A DNA stretch of 64,000 bases from the NCBI RefSeq assembly GCF_040183065.1, contig NW_027185502.1:3895501-3959500 (forward strand), in the 5' to 3' direction. The notes under the pieces were generated by a model that worked only from the letters and a program-made list of their open reading frames with translations, was not told the origin of the DNA and did no database searches. The stretch comes from Periplaneta americana. Its lineage: Eukaryota; Arthropoda; Insecta; Blattodea; Blattidae. A program made the position numbers and the translations under genes. Of the stretch, positions 1 through 10,197 are shown piece by piece. Positions within the stretch are counted from its first letter, which is position 1, and every line of letters begins with the position of its first letter.

Positions 1-141
1 TCTTGATGATAATTTAGGGAAATGCGATGCCATATAAAAAAACGAGACATTTGGCGCACTGAGCATACTTTTCTCGGGACAGGGGACAAGAATCTGAAAA
101 AAGGGACAATCCCATTGAAAATGGGGCATCTGATCACCCTA
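1..141. repeat. Possible right end of a hAT-type non-autonomous element
   Basis: The segment ends in ATCACCCTAG and has short repeated G-rich motifs just inside that end (GGGGACAAG, AGGGACAATCCC, GGGGCATC). This resembles the TAGGGTGA-type terminus and subterminal repeats of some hAT MITEs. The other end would lie outside the window, so no terminal inverted repeat pair or target duplication can be checked. Confidence 0.25.
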
Positions 142-1150
142 GTCTAGAGAAAATATTAATACTTTCTTACAAAAACGTTCTTATTTTTTACGAGTATTAT
201 TGTAAAAGAAGTGTATTTTCCCTGGACCAAAAATACAATATGGCATGCTAGAAAGTGGCGGTGATGTGCTAAACATTTAATGTTAAACTAACCTGATGTA
301 ACAGTAGATGATATAAAGTACTCTGCATATATATTCTGTACCGCTACTAGCGTGATACATTGCGATTTTCCTTTATTTATAGCTGCTTATTATTACCTTA
401 TTTACTATTTTTATAATCAAATTTTGAAATTTGTAGTTACTAGGAGAGAGAACCAAATGTTAGGAAATTAGAATATCACCACTGCATTTATACATACAGT
501 CCGCATTTCACGAGAAGATCCGAGCAAAAAATGCGAGTTTATCCCCCACTTTTATAACCTATCCCTGTTGCGGAACCGGCCGTCCATTGACTGAGCCTTG
601 CTTCTACCAGCTGGCCAATGACACCACTCCTATCCACCTGCTCCTTCAAGAACGCTGAATTACTGGTTACTCTCTCCTCTTACTCTGGAAGGACCATACT
701 CCCCTCGCAGGGATCCTCTCGTGAAATTTGGACAGTATCTGCTTTCGTTATTCCTGTAGTTTTCTTTAGTTTTGCTTTCTTCCCTCAGAGAGATGGAAGA
801 ATGACGGTCATTTTCTTGTGGTATTCCTCAAAGTTTTATTGGAATGCCTTAGATATTTTGCATTCTACAGAATTTCTTTTATTATTCATTAAAGTGTGTT
901 GTATTTTGTTCAATGCACTCTATGTTCACTGTTGATGAAGACTGAAATAAATGTTATATGCACAACCACAATTAATGCAGTTCGAGCATGCTAAACCCCT
1001 TTTGATGTCACGGCAAAAAACCGACTAACTATGGAACACAGCAGTTCAAGTAAGACAGGATACACACCAGTCGATACAGACACATGAAGCAGTATGCATG
1101 GAACATTAAGCATGCATCAAATGAGAATAAACGAACGCCTTTAGGTGCTA
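142..1150. other. Unassigned stretch
   Basis: AT-rich DNA without a recognisable gene. A richer patch at about 556-740 is open in places on both strands but has no splice-site pair or recognisable protein. A block of about 20 bases around 216-235 (TTTTCCCTGGACCAAAAATA) recurs at about 41632-41651, which suggests both belong to a dispersed repeat. Confidence 0.4.
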
Positions 1151-1301
1151 CTAGTCAGGCCAGATAATGCAAGACACAAACAACATAATGCATGTGCCCT
1201 GCATCATAACCAAGATAAAACATGCTGATTCTTTGTGTCGTACTTCATGCAACCTGGCCACTACAGCCCAGAGTTCAGTTGTCAGTGTACACTTTCTGAT
1301 C

Positions 1302-1460
1302 ATCATGGACTACCAGAAATTTAATGTGATGGAGAGACATCCAGTTATTTACGACTATACAGGAGCAGGTTATTCAAAGAAGAATCTCATAGATAAAATT
1401 TGGGCAGAGATAGCTGCAGAAGTAAAACATAAACTGAAACAGGCTTGTCCGGGAAAGTAG
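1302..1460 (+). pseudogene. MADF-type DNA-binding domain of a PIF/Harbinger element (remnant)
   Basis: An open frame ending at a stop at 1458-1460 gives about 50 residues with the look of a MADF/Myb-like domain: a short acidic-hydrophobic start, the core HPVIYDYTGAGYSKKNLIDK, then an IWAEIAAE helix. MADF proteins are the usual second gene of PIF/Harbinger elements, where they assist the transposase. A Harbinger transposase remnant lies about 200 bp away in convergent orientation, which supports the same origin. The domain is short and the rest of the protein is absent, so this is a relic. A host MADF gene exon is less likely given the neighbour. Confidence 0.55.
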
Positions 1461-1672
1461 CTATTTAGTTCTCGTATTTATTTGTTTTAAAATATAAATC
1501 TCCACTTAAATATAAATATCCCACTTCATAACAAGTTTTATTAAGTCACTGGGAATTAATTGCCAAGGAAGAACTACGCTAGACTTAAAAAAATAAGAAA
1601 CTGACCTATCCCTCGTATAGACACTTTTATCTGTAGGTCAGTCATCATACAGTGTGCGGAAATCATTTCGAA

Positions 1673-2000
1673 CTACTGTGGCATCAAAGTCTGGAATATT
1701 TTCCACTGTAGGTTGGCATATTTTTCTTTCTCTTGTTTTCTCAAAGTTGTGCAGAATAAGTGCACACTTGATAATGATACCAATTGACAGTTAAATGCTG
1801 TGTCCAGGACTTTAAATTTAGAACATAACATCCCAAATGCACATTCTACATTCTTTCTAGCCCAGGATAGCATATAGTTAACAATTATTCATCGCTCCTT
1901 TGTCAATATGATCTTGGGCAACGACCGGATCATATGCTTCAACAAGGGAAATGTCTCATCAGCGAAATAAAAAGAAAGTTTAGTTTATCTTGTGTTCGTA
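1673..2000 (-). pseudogene. PIF/Harbinger transposase C-terminal remnant (HARBI1-like)
   Basis: Reading from about 2000 downward, the translation contains FADETFPLLKHMIRS, which corresponds to the conserved (A)DxAFPL region of DDE_Tnp_4 nucleases. It then contains SWARKNVECAFGML and KFKVLDTAFN, which match the typical SRARRxVExAFGxLxxRFRVL block holding the last catalytic acid. A stop sits between the two blocks, so the gene is broken. Only the C-terminal third is visible. The convergent MADF remnant at 1302-1460 completes the two-gene arrangement of this superfamily. Terminal repeats were not found. Confidence 0.7.
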
Positions 2001-2019
2001 ATGGGCAGCACAGCACCAA

Positions 2020-2115
2020 CTAGTGTTGCCAACTCTCCCGTATTATCCCCAATTTTTAACAGTCTCCCAACTTTCGTATTTTTCTTCTCTTCGATCCTTT
2101 TTCTCCCTTATTTTT
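2020..2115. repeat. hAT MITE left end with subterminal repeats
   Basis: AGTGTTGCCAAC at about 2023 is the same 12-bp terminal sequence that bounds the complete MITE at 10198-10617. It is followed by repeated CTCCCGTATT/CTCCC-like motifs. No matching inverted right end was seen downstream, so this is a truncated copy or a solo end. Confidence 0.4.
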
Positions 2116-2370
2116 GCATAATATAAAAATTTATTTGAAACATTTAATTTTTATATGAAGGTGATTTATATGGTGGATTCTGTTGTTCCAGAGATGCACT
2201 GAAATGTGCAGCTAAGCTTATACAAAGAGTGTTTTCTTTTATGAACAGTAAGTGAACATATATATACATACATTCATATATGAGGTCTTGCCATCCTCAT
2301 TGAATAATCGAGACTACTATTTTTTGTTAGCAGTCAACATGTAGATACCTATTAATTTTGAGAAAAATTT

Positions 2371-2451
2371 GTTCCAGCACCGGGAATCGAACCCAGGACC
2401 TCTCAACTCTGCGTGCTGAATGCTCTTTCCAACTGAGCTATGCCAGGACAC
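2371..2451 (-). repeat. tRNA-derived SINE head (tRNA-like fold)
   Basis: On the minus strand this folds as a tRNA. An A box (TAGCTCAGTTGG) and a D arm are followed by a 5-bp anticodon stem TCAGC/GTTGA around a 7-nt loop, then a T arm CTGGG-TTCGATT-CCCGG containing the B box. The loop is ACGCAGA, so position 33 is C instead of the near-universal U and the nominal anticodon is GCA. The acceptor pairing is imperfect and there is non-tRNA sequence on both sides. These points favour a SINE head over a functional tRNA-Cys gene. The A and B boxes could still recruit RNA polymerase III. Confidence 0.6.
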
Positions 2452-3520
2452 GATCCATGGTGCCAGCCGAACTCTCCTCATTATATCATCAATGGACTAC
2501 TACCTGCATTTTAGACATATACCGGTAAGTCATATATGCAGGCGCACATATCGACGGCTTAATGTCAAAGAACACTAACTCCAAAATCACAACTTTACAG
2601 GAGAGGCAAAAAACAGTTTAATTGTGTACATTTTCTTATGTTACTGCCTTAATTTAAGAGATATGTTGATAAAATTTAAACCATATGTAGAGAATATAAC
2701 CCTAAAGACAATACAATACATATTTTCTAGAAATATTTAATATTGTCTTAAAAATTAACACATTTTGGAGATAGTGTTCTTTGTTACTAACATGAAGCGT
2801 TCAATTTTGTAGATAGTGTTAAAAATAAATGCCGAAATTTTGAATTCAAACACTTTAATAAAAAATTATAGATCTATTTGACAATGCAAATTAATAAATT
2901 TAACTTATTGTGGTGAGCAGCAATTATCATATTTCTTCTTCTTTATAAAGGAACAATATCTAAACTCAGAACATATTAGCATTATTATAAAAGTACCAAT
3001 TAATTTTATTTATAAAGCATAAAAGCATAATATTAGCATTATTAGTTCAATTTATACTATTATCTAAAATAATAATTTTAACAGTGCACTTATAAAATTA
3101 TAAAAAAAGCAAAGTTATCTTCATTTTTACATTGCATTTTAGAACAACAGTGTTTTTAAATAGTTGCTAATGTTACTTTAATTTACCACAGCTGATGAGG
3201 GGTTTGGACGAAAAAGCTATTTAACTAATGATCGATTTATGTTAAAAAATAGCAAAGCCAACAATTTCAGTTGATTTAAAAGTCTATCTGCACCTAATGA
3301 AAAGAAAATGCACACTTAACTCAGAATTTATGCCCTAAATGACATTGAATAAAATTATAATCCGAATATATTATATTTTATTTGATTGAGTATTTTATGT
3401 TTTGAAGAGTATCAATATCCATACCTCTCATATAAAAATTTAAAATTTCCTCTTAATTTTATAATCACTCATTGCTCTTCATTTTGAGATTCTTCTACTA
3501 CGATTTCCTGTTCTCCATTT
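2452..3520. other. Unassigned AT-rich stretch
   Basis: No coding potential, terminal repeats or tRNA-like sequence recognised. Confidence 0.4.
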
Positions 3521-5190
3521 TTAAGCTGGTGTAAAAGAAATGGTAATTTCCTGGTATAATGTTCTGTTTACACAGTTGCAATATATTTTTCGTTTGATAA
3601 TCTTGTAGATTTTCAGTGCCCCATTATGCTTTGGTTTAAGCTGAAGATTATCCAGCCTAAATCCACGTGTAATCTTCCTCTGTACCTTGAATTTATGGAA
3701 TTCTTCATCATAATTGTATTTAAAAAATATGCGTTCACTGTCACATTTCCGATACTGGAACCACACTATATGCAGCCATCTTACAATGTTTCCATTAGTG
3801 TCAACTTTCTTGTTCTTTATTAATGTCTTCTGAATTTCTCTTACATCATTACATTACTCTGTTCCACTTTTATTTTTGATACAGCTCTAACTATAGCATA
3901 TGACCCTGATGGATCAAATATTTCTGTATATTTTGCTGTTTTTTTTTCAATGTTTGCATGAACTGTGTCCATTTGTGAATGTCCTGGTTAAAAAAAAATA
4001 TGTTCAATTTGAGATACGTCCAAAACATTCACAGCGTAGAGGAGCATGGTTGATATAAGCACATTCCGGTTTTGTCTTCCACAGGTATCGGACATGAAAC
4101 AGAAACTTTTACCATTCTGCAGTTTTTTCATTTGAGCAAAGAGACATGATGGTACCTCTGCAGCTCCCTTTCCTGCAATTCCCTTGTTCCATATAAAATT
4201 TTCAGCTGTTCTGATGGCTAAATCATACACGGTCAAATTATATACAGCTAATAATCTAAGTTTATAAAACACTAATTCCGTTTTAACATTTGGACTGTAA
4301 CGCACAGCTTCGAAATCAAATTTTAAAAAATAAAGATTGTTTACTGATTCCATAATTTTGTAATCGTTTTTTACTTGACAAGCTGCTTCCTTTCTTTCAA
4401 TGTCGGCTGATGAACTGCCTCCGTCTCTATCTTCTTACATTCAGGCATGTGATCGTATTTATAACATTTATGACATTGATCCTTTGTGGGATTATGGAAA
4501 GCTATATTAAAATTATTTTTGAAAATGTGACGATAATATGAAAACTTTTCTGCCCGAACATTAGCATTCCTGAATTTTTCTTTGTACAATTCATACATTT
4601 TTTTTTTTTTTTTTTTGTAAATTTAAATCACAAAACAGAATATCTCTTGCAGTGTCGTTTCTTATGCTCTTGTTGGACAGTACTCTTGAAAATTAAGCAG
4701 TGTGGTTCACTATATATTCACGAGTACTTTCAGATTTCTTCACTCCGGGCTCAAGCTTTCCTCTTCGATCAGTATCTATTATGTTATTGTCACTTTTTTT
4801 CAAAATATGTTCTATTATTGTGTTGGATATATCAAAGATGGCGAGAAAAAACTCCTGCATACCCACACCTTTTCTTTATTTTTCATCAGGAAAAATGGTG
4901 TTTCGCCTTCTAGATTCATCCTTTTTGGATTTGGATTTCCTTCACTTCTGTAAGGCCCATAAAAAATTACCGCTTCAAATCGTTAGTCTCAATATTGCAA
5001 TATTGTTTATGAATTTCATGTCTGTCTTCAGCACTACATGAGAGGTTGCATTTAAGGAGACATTCTGTACAATCTTTGTCTAGAACTTTTTTACCAGCAA
5101 TTTCTTTCCTCTATTTAAGGACTTGCGGGCTTTTCCTGTTATCTGGCATTGGAGATGGACTAATAACAGCTATGCTCTTATTAGCTTAAT
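3521..5190 (-). pseudogene. DUF7869-like transposon-type gene, multiply frameshifted (copy 1)
   Basis: Reading down the minus strand, consecutive blocks in shifting frames match a protein family common in arthropod repeats that I associate with DUF7869; its function is unknown. The blocks in order are: a Cys-rich N-terminus (KDCTECLLKCN, about 5090-5040); CRSFFLAIFDISNTII (about 4840-4790); KMYELYKEKF...FSYYRHIFKNNFN (about 4600-4490); a CHKCYKYDHMPEC zinc-knuckle-like motif; FYKLRLLAVYNLTVYDL; KGAAEVPSC; SDTCGRQNRN; then GHSQMDTVHANIEKK and IVWFQYRKCDSERIF. The (S/L)DxCxxQN(K/R)N and GHS blocks are the most diagnostic. Frameshifts occur near 4610 and 3990 (both at homopolymers) and near 3860. 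The gene is dead. Copy 2, of a different subfamily, lies at 39915-40850. The family name is from memory. Confidence 0.6.
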
Positions 5191-6185
5191 CACACATTCC
5201 TTGCGAAATTTTAGATGTTGCTAAAGCCAACTTCACCATAACCTGCCCCTAGTATTCGAACTGAGTATTTCTTAGCTCTAATAAAAGAGTATCAAATTAT
5301 CAGAACAATCCTGTGCTGTGTTTCTTACAAACTGTAAACTTATTACAAACTGGATTGATTTAAGAATGCTTATTCAATTAATTAAAAACTTATCAATTCT
5401 CTAACAATGAACAGTATGGTATAAAAGTATAAAAAAGGTTACTAATAATATTTTGGAAACCAATTTTATCAATGTATGGAAGAAAAAAAAAATTCTGCAG
5501 TTAACTATATCATTTGGTAACCATAACATTGTTATGGTCTCTGTGACATCTTTAATATTTTTCCTCCATGTAATAAACACTTATTTCTGAAAAGTAGACT
5601 ACTCTCAGACATGTAGAGTTGTTTATTTTAATACAATTATTTTTTTATTTGTCCTATATAAAATATATAAAAATTTACATAATGTTTTGTGACCTAATTT
5701 TTCTATTTTCAAAGAAATGGGCATTATTGTACTCTACATTTTCCATAAATGCATGTTAAATCAGTGTACAACATTTCAGAATTCTATCTCTAATCGTTGT
5801 GGAGTTATGAAATAATGTGTGAAAATTTTCAAATTTTCGAAAATTTAATTTAAACTAAAAAGTGAATTCTAAAAATTATTATTAGTAGCGTTTTTTAAAT
5901 ACTTTTATCAGTTATTTAAATTCTTACAAGTCTAGTTGTGGTACCTTGTAATTTTTTTCCAATTGTAAGTTCATTTCCTTATAAAATTTTAGAAATTTAC
6001 AGCCTGCATTTTTTAATAATACTTGTGGTCATTCACGTACATATACCCTTAGGCTATGCATTGACAGTCTTGGTTCATTTTCGACAAGAAAGTGACATCC
6101 ATCATTCTTGCAGTGGACTCTTCATATTATACAATGCAATATGCTTACCATTTAATAGTACTAAAAATTTGTATACAATACTGTG
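5191..6185. other. Unassigned AT-rich stretch
   Basis: No recognised gene. The right part may be the 3' untranslated tail of the LINE fragment that follows on the minus strand. Confidence 0.4.
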
Positions 6186-6560
6186 AAATGTCAAGAATTT
6201 ATCTACAGAATAAAAAGTGAGATATTAAGTAATTTTTTAGTTTTATCTTAAATAATGGAGACTTTTGGTTATAATTCTTAATGTCTTCAGGAAGACCATT
6301 GAAAATTTTTATTGCCATGTAACGCACTCCCCTTTGATAGCAAGATAAATTTGATAATGTGTATGAAAATCATTCTTTCTATGGGTATTTGTGCTATGTA
6401 TGGCTGAATTAGTTAGAAAATTTTCTTTATTACATAAGAAGAAATTTATTAAAGAGTATATGTACTGATTTGTTAAGGTCAGAATCTCTCATTAAAAAGA
6501 ATGGTCTACACGATTCTCTAGCCTTTGCTCCAACTAGTATTCTAATTGTTAAGGAGACAA
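6186..6560 (-). pseudogene. Non-LTR retrotransposon ORF2, extreme C-terminus
   Basis: The minus strand reads in shifting frames through RESCRPFFLMRDSDLNKSVH and VRYMAIKIFNGLPEDIKN, then NYNQKSPLFKIKLKNYLIS. This is the usual end of LINE ORF2 proteins of the jockey/CR1 type, where a (G/V)xxYxGIKIFNxLPxxIK block precedes a FKxxLKxYLL helix. Stops and frameshifts show that it is decayed. The reverse transcriptase and endonuclease parts are absent. Confidence 0.65.
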
Positions 6561-6587
6561 GGAGAACAAGTGTGGGTTATTATTATA

Positions 6588-7962
6588 CTTGGCTCGGAAA
6601 CATGACGGCCTCTCTTCTTGGAATTGGTAATCCCTCATAAACCCCCATCCTCTACTCAACCCCTAGCCGCGTGGCAGAAATACAATAGATCTCAGCATTG
6701 CCAAATCTAGTAGTCATTGCCTCTACCTGTTGGGTTTCACCCGTTCTCAGTGTCTTTGTCGACGCGTTGTTTTATACCGTTGTGCGCTTCAATATGCCTA
6801 ATTTATTCCGGCCATGATTAATGAGTGCTGTAGCAGATGATCCGCAGCCAGGCCTCCTGATACACCTGAAGATCCAGGACCATCACAACAAGAACAACAA
6901 ATAACACCGTCGAAGAAAACAGAGTATCTTATTTGCAGAGGAGCGTAGCTAAGAAAACAAAGTGTTAAAATTGTGTCTAACGTTAGAAATTCTATCCATA
7001 AAGTAATCGAAAGTTCAGGCAGTTTAATAAGTATAAATCTTAATCACTTAACATCGGACGCAACCGGTGGAGTTGGATATATGGGCATAGAAATTAAGAA
7101 TTACGGTTCACCAACTAAAGAGAAAATAAACAAATTAAAACAGAATTCGGTAAGATAGACGATTTTATACGTGATTTACTTCGCCGAACAGTATGTGAAC
7201 AGTACGCGAAAGAGATATCGCCAACAGCAACACCGTCCTTAGCAACCTAAATAATAACATTATTCACAGCAGTGCTTAAAAGTTTTCTAACTTACAGCAG
7301 TGAATTAAATGTTTTAAATCACTCTCTACATGACAACCAACATATTAGCAATAGTAAAATGAATGTATATGAACTTCTTCGCCAACACATTACAAAGAAA
7401 AGCCCTACAATTTAAAATTAAATTTACATACCAGTAATGAATAAAATATTGTATAGCACACTAGAGTAAACAGATTTTATGCGTTTGTGGAAATTATCAC
7501 CCAAGGCGAAGTAGATAAAATCTAACTTTACTCTTTTGTACTATACATTCTATAACTATTCAATGGTCACAGTTTCAGAAAATTTTACCAGCGCAACATT
7601 CTTAATTAAGTACAAAATTCTGGAACTTCAATAACATGAGAATTTAACACTTATTATAGAAGTCTACATTTTTTTGTTTATTTAGGCAAAACATGTTAGT
7701 GAAAATATAAATATAAAGTGTTTTTAAAATAAGTTTGTTCACTTTTATACCAATTTTGTTTTAGTATTATAAATTAAGGTATATTTACAAAGATAATATA
7801 GTCTTTCTGAAAATCGCGGTTTCACGGAACACAGTTTGAAAAACGTTCGCAAATCACAATGACTTCAAGAATTGGCAACTCGGTTAAGGGTTTATCCCTT
7901 GCGCGTGCCTGGAGTTAACTGGTGAAGGGTATGAGGGAAGGTCGTCATGTTTTCGTGCGAAG
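6588..7962 (+). mobile_element. Tc1/mariner-type element with TA target duplications
   Basis: The terminal inverted repeats are CTTGGCTCGGAAACATGACG on the left and, reversed, CTTCGCACGAAAACATGACG on the right; they agree at 19 of 23 positions when read a little further in. Both ends are flanked by TA (6586-6587 and 7963-7964), the target of IS630/Tc1/mariner transposases. Inside lies the N-terminal part of a transposase on the plus strand, followed by non-coding sequence, so this copy is internally deleted. Confidence 0.7.
6835..7243 (+). pseudogene. Mariner-like transposase N-terminus (HTH region), broken
   Basis: Frames in this stretch give a Pro/Ser/Gln-rich leader, then KIVSNVRNSIHKVIES (a recognition-helix-like segment) and a GSPTKEKINK segment. 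After a frameshift near 7140 comes KIDDFIRDLLRRTVCEQYA. The last two match the (S)PxKKR...(D)DFDxxxxRRxVxxFY signature that precedes the catalytic domain in one group of Tc1/mariner-like transposases. The DDE part is deleted. It lies inside the TA-flanked element 6588-7962. Confidence 0.55.
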
Positions 7963-7968
7963 TATACT

Positions 7969-8030
7969 ACTTATTTATTTATTCTGGTAAGGTTAAGGCC
8001 ATCAGGCCTTCTCTTCCACTCCACCAGGAC
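7969..8030 (-). repeat. Retroelement 3' end with AAGGCC/GGCCTT hairpin and (TAAA)n tail
   Basis: On the minus strand this reads GGAAGAGAAGGCCTGATGGCC, then TTAACC, then CCAGAATAAATAAATAAG. The AAGGCC-TGAT-GGCCTT part is a perfect short palindrome just before the A-rich tail. The same arrangement is present in the other orientation at 31914-31985, which marks a shared 3' terminus of one retroelement family. Confidence 0.55.
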
Positions 8031-8053
8031 AGTGACAGTTAATTCCAGAGTTA

Positions 8054-8633
8054 GTTCACTGTTGTGGCTGAGGGGTTAGCGAGTCTAACTCTAAACCCAG
8101 TGGGCACAGATTCGATTCCTGGTCGGGACGAGTTGCCTGGGTGAGGTTTTTCCGTGGTTTTTCCCTCACTCCTATGGATGAATATCAGGCAATTTTATAA
8201 GGCAATTGGAACCCCACTCAACTTCGCCACTTCCTTTCCTCCCCTATCATCCTTTCATTCATCATCCCGTTACTTCTTCTGGTTTTCAGATCATTCTACA
8301 GGCGGCCCTCCGAAGCTCCTGGCTCTCTCAACCGGCCTCTATGGATTGTATTCAAGTGATGATGGATAGCTTCTGCAACAGAACCCGGGGCAAACCTCCT
8401 CTGTGGAGGACTTCCGCCTCGGACCGTTAAGGGAGCCTTGGGGGGGTTGCCGAAGCAGGAGTGGTATGTGGACTCTGTTGGCTGTAGGGACCAGTTGTTA
8501 AGGGGGTCAAGATTTAGGTCGGTGCGCATAGGGGATTGATTGGTCGGCATGCAACTCATCCCATATAGGGGGTATACAATAGACCTCAGGTCGTAGTGCG
8601 TGGGATGTTCCCTCCCTCCTAACAAGAAAAAAA
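8054..8633 (+). mobile_element. Long tRNA-derived SINE (SINE-C), 12-bp TSD
   Basis: The element is bounded by the exact 12-bp direct repeat ATTCCAGAGTTA (8042-8053 and 8634-8645). It begins with a tRNA-like head: an A box in GTGGCTGAGGGGTTAGC and a B box in GATTCGATTCC. A GTTGCCTGGGTGAGGTTTTT core follows that also occurs in SINE-A copies, then a long body, and the element ends in an A-rich tail. About 580 bp is long for a tRNA SINE. Polymerase III transcription and LINE-supplied retrotransposition are inferred from the structure. Confidence 0.85.
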
Positions 8634-8930
8634 ATTCCAGAGTTATCATTCATAGGTACCTTCTGAGGAAAAAGACGTAGTTCTACGTGGACAATGGATA
8701 AAAAAAGAGAACAATAGGGCATACACTCATTCATTCATAGGGGTCTGCTGGGGTCTTCGCTACAAGTTCTTTATCAGGACTGGATAGCAAAATCGTGACG
8801 TCATACAAACGGGGCATGCAGAGCATGCCATTTCTCTTGAGTATATTTAATAGCGGTGCTTGGCATTATTTACTCTAGTTAATAGTAAATTATATTAACA
8901 AGACAGTAATCAGCATAATTATTATTTTAT

Positions 8931-8970
<40 letters not shown>
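8931..8970. repeat. (CTA)n microsatellite
   Basis: About 13 perfect CTA units. Confidence 0.95.
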
Positions 8971-9199
8971 GGTAGTACTAGGTACTGCGGTTGTTAAACG
9001 AGCGTTGATTGACTTCTTTTCCTATTGTGAATATATGCATGTTCAGCAGTCTTACATGTACCAACATAACTTACGAGACATTACAAACGTTTCACACTAG
9101 TTTGCAATGTTCCAGCGGCATAGAAATTCGGCCATTTTCATACCTCAGGGAAGTGTGTAGTGGTAACAAAATGGAGTGTTGTGACAGACTAGTTTAGAC

Positions 9200-9672
9200 A
9201 GGTTAGTTTAGACTTTTATTAAGTCTTACGTACTTATCTGTGACAGGTTAGGTTACGGTAGTTTAGTTTGTTAGTTTGTTATGCCTTGTATAGGTAAATC
9301 TGTGTTAGGTTAGGTTAGTTTAGAATTTTAGTAACAGGTTAGGTTAGATTAGTTTAGTTTAGGCTTTTATTATGCTCCGCATATACGAAACTGTGACAGG
9401 TTAAGTTAGAATAGTTTAGGCTTTTGTTATGCTTTGTATAGGCGAATCTGTGAAAAGTTAGGTTAAGTTAGTTTAGGATTTTAGTGTTAGGTTAGGTTAG
9501 GTTAGTTTAGGCTTTTATTATGCTTTGCATATACTAAACTGTAACAGGTTAGGTTAGGATAGTTTAGGCTTTTGTTATGCCTTGTATAGGCAAATCTGTA
9601 ACAAGTTAGGTTAGGTTAGGTTAGATTAGGATTTTAGTGACAGGTTATGTTAGGTTAGTTTAGGCTTTTATT
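9200..9672 (+). repeat. 150-bp minisatellite built of TTAGG telomere-like blocks
   Basis: Short runs of GGTTAGGTTAGG, and variants such as GTTAGTTTAGG, alternate with spacers such as CTTTTATTATGCTTTGCATA. The anchor AGGCTTTTAT (or AGACTTTTAT) recurs at 9210, 9361, 9509 and 9662, giving a period of about 148-153 bp and roughly three full copies. TTAGG is the telomere motif of most insects. The degeneracy and the spacers argue for an internal array and against a chromosome end. Confidence 0.85.
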
Positions 9673-10189
9673 ATCATCAAGATGAAGGTGAAAGCGATTG
9701 AGTATGGCGCTCTTGAACAGGTAGTGGTTTTTTGTTTTCTATGTTGGCAGTTCAAGTCAGTCTATTCCAAATTCGGCGGAAGTCATTCAGAGCTCGTTTC
9801 TTACTACTGTTAGTACAGAAAAACGACAGGAATGAGCAGTTCTCTAAAGAAGTAGAAGCAGTAAAGTTATTCTTCAGATGTCATTTAAATACATACTGTT
9901 ACCGGTAGCCTACCTGTTTTTTATGAAAGTCTGCACTTTTCTTTTTGTTCCTGAAGCACCGGCAATACTATCTTGTTTCATTTTAGAATATTATCCAATA
10001 TAGTTATGGCTCTAGAAACTAGCATACTTGTGGAATGTCCGCAATCACACACTGTAAGTCACCACTTCTATCAACAATTTCACATTGTTCACGTATTAAT
10101 GTTTTTAAGAGACGCCTTTGATTTGTTGCACCGACGAAGACAGAGTCGAAGAAAATTGAAGAAGTTGGTATCTCTCAGTCTATGGCGCC
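9673..10189. other. Unassigned stretch flanking the P-like gene
   Basis: No confident gene. The minus strand next to 10190 may be the decayed 3' end of the P-like transposase, because the MITE at 10198-10617 inserted into its C-terminal reading frame. No diagnostic motif is visible. Confidence 0.3.
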
Positions 10190-10197
10190 AATAAAAC

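Noticed and set aside
2371-2451. Functional tRNA-Cys (GCA) gene
   Set aside because: C33, an imperfect acceptor stem and non-tRNA flanks favour a SINE head.
4647-5041. Three overlapping plus-strand frames of 83-113 residues
   Set aside because: They are antisense shadows of the DUF7869-like pseudogene, which has the recognisable motifs on the minus strand.
8154-8734. Several open frames on both strands
   Set aside because: They lie inside SINE-C and its flank, whose borders are fixed by a 12-bp duplication; the GC-rich body is simply open by chance.
9200-9672. Chromosome-end telomere
   Set aside because: TTAGG blocks are degenerate, separated by conserved spacers and flanked by ordinary sequence on both sides.
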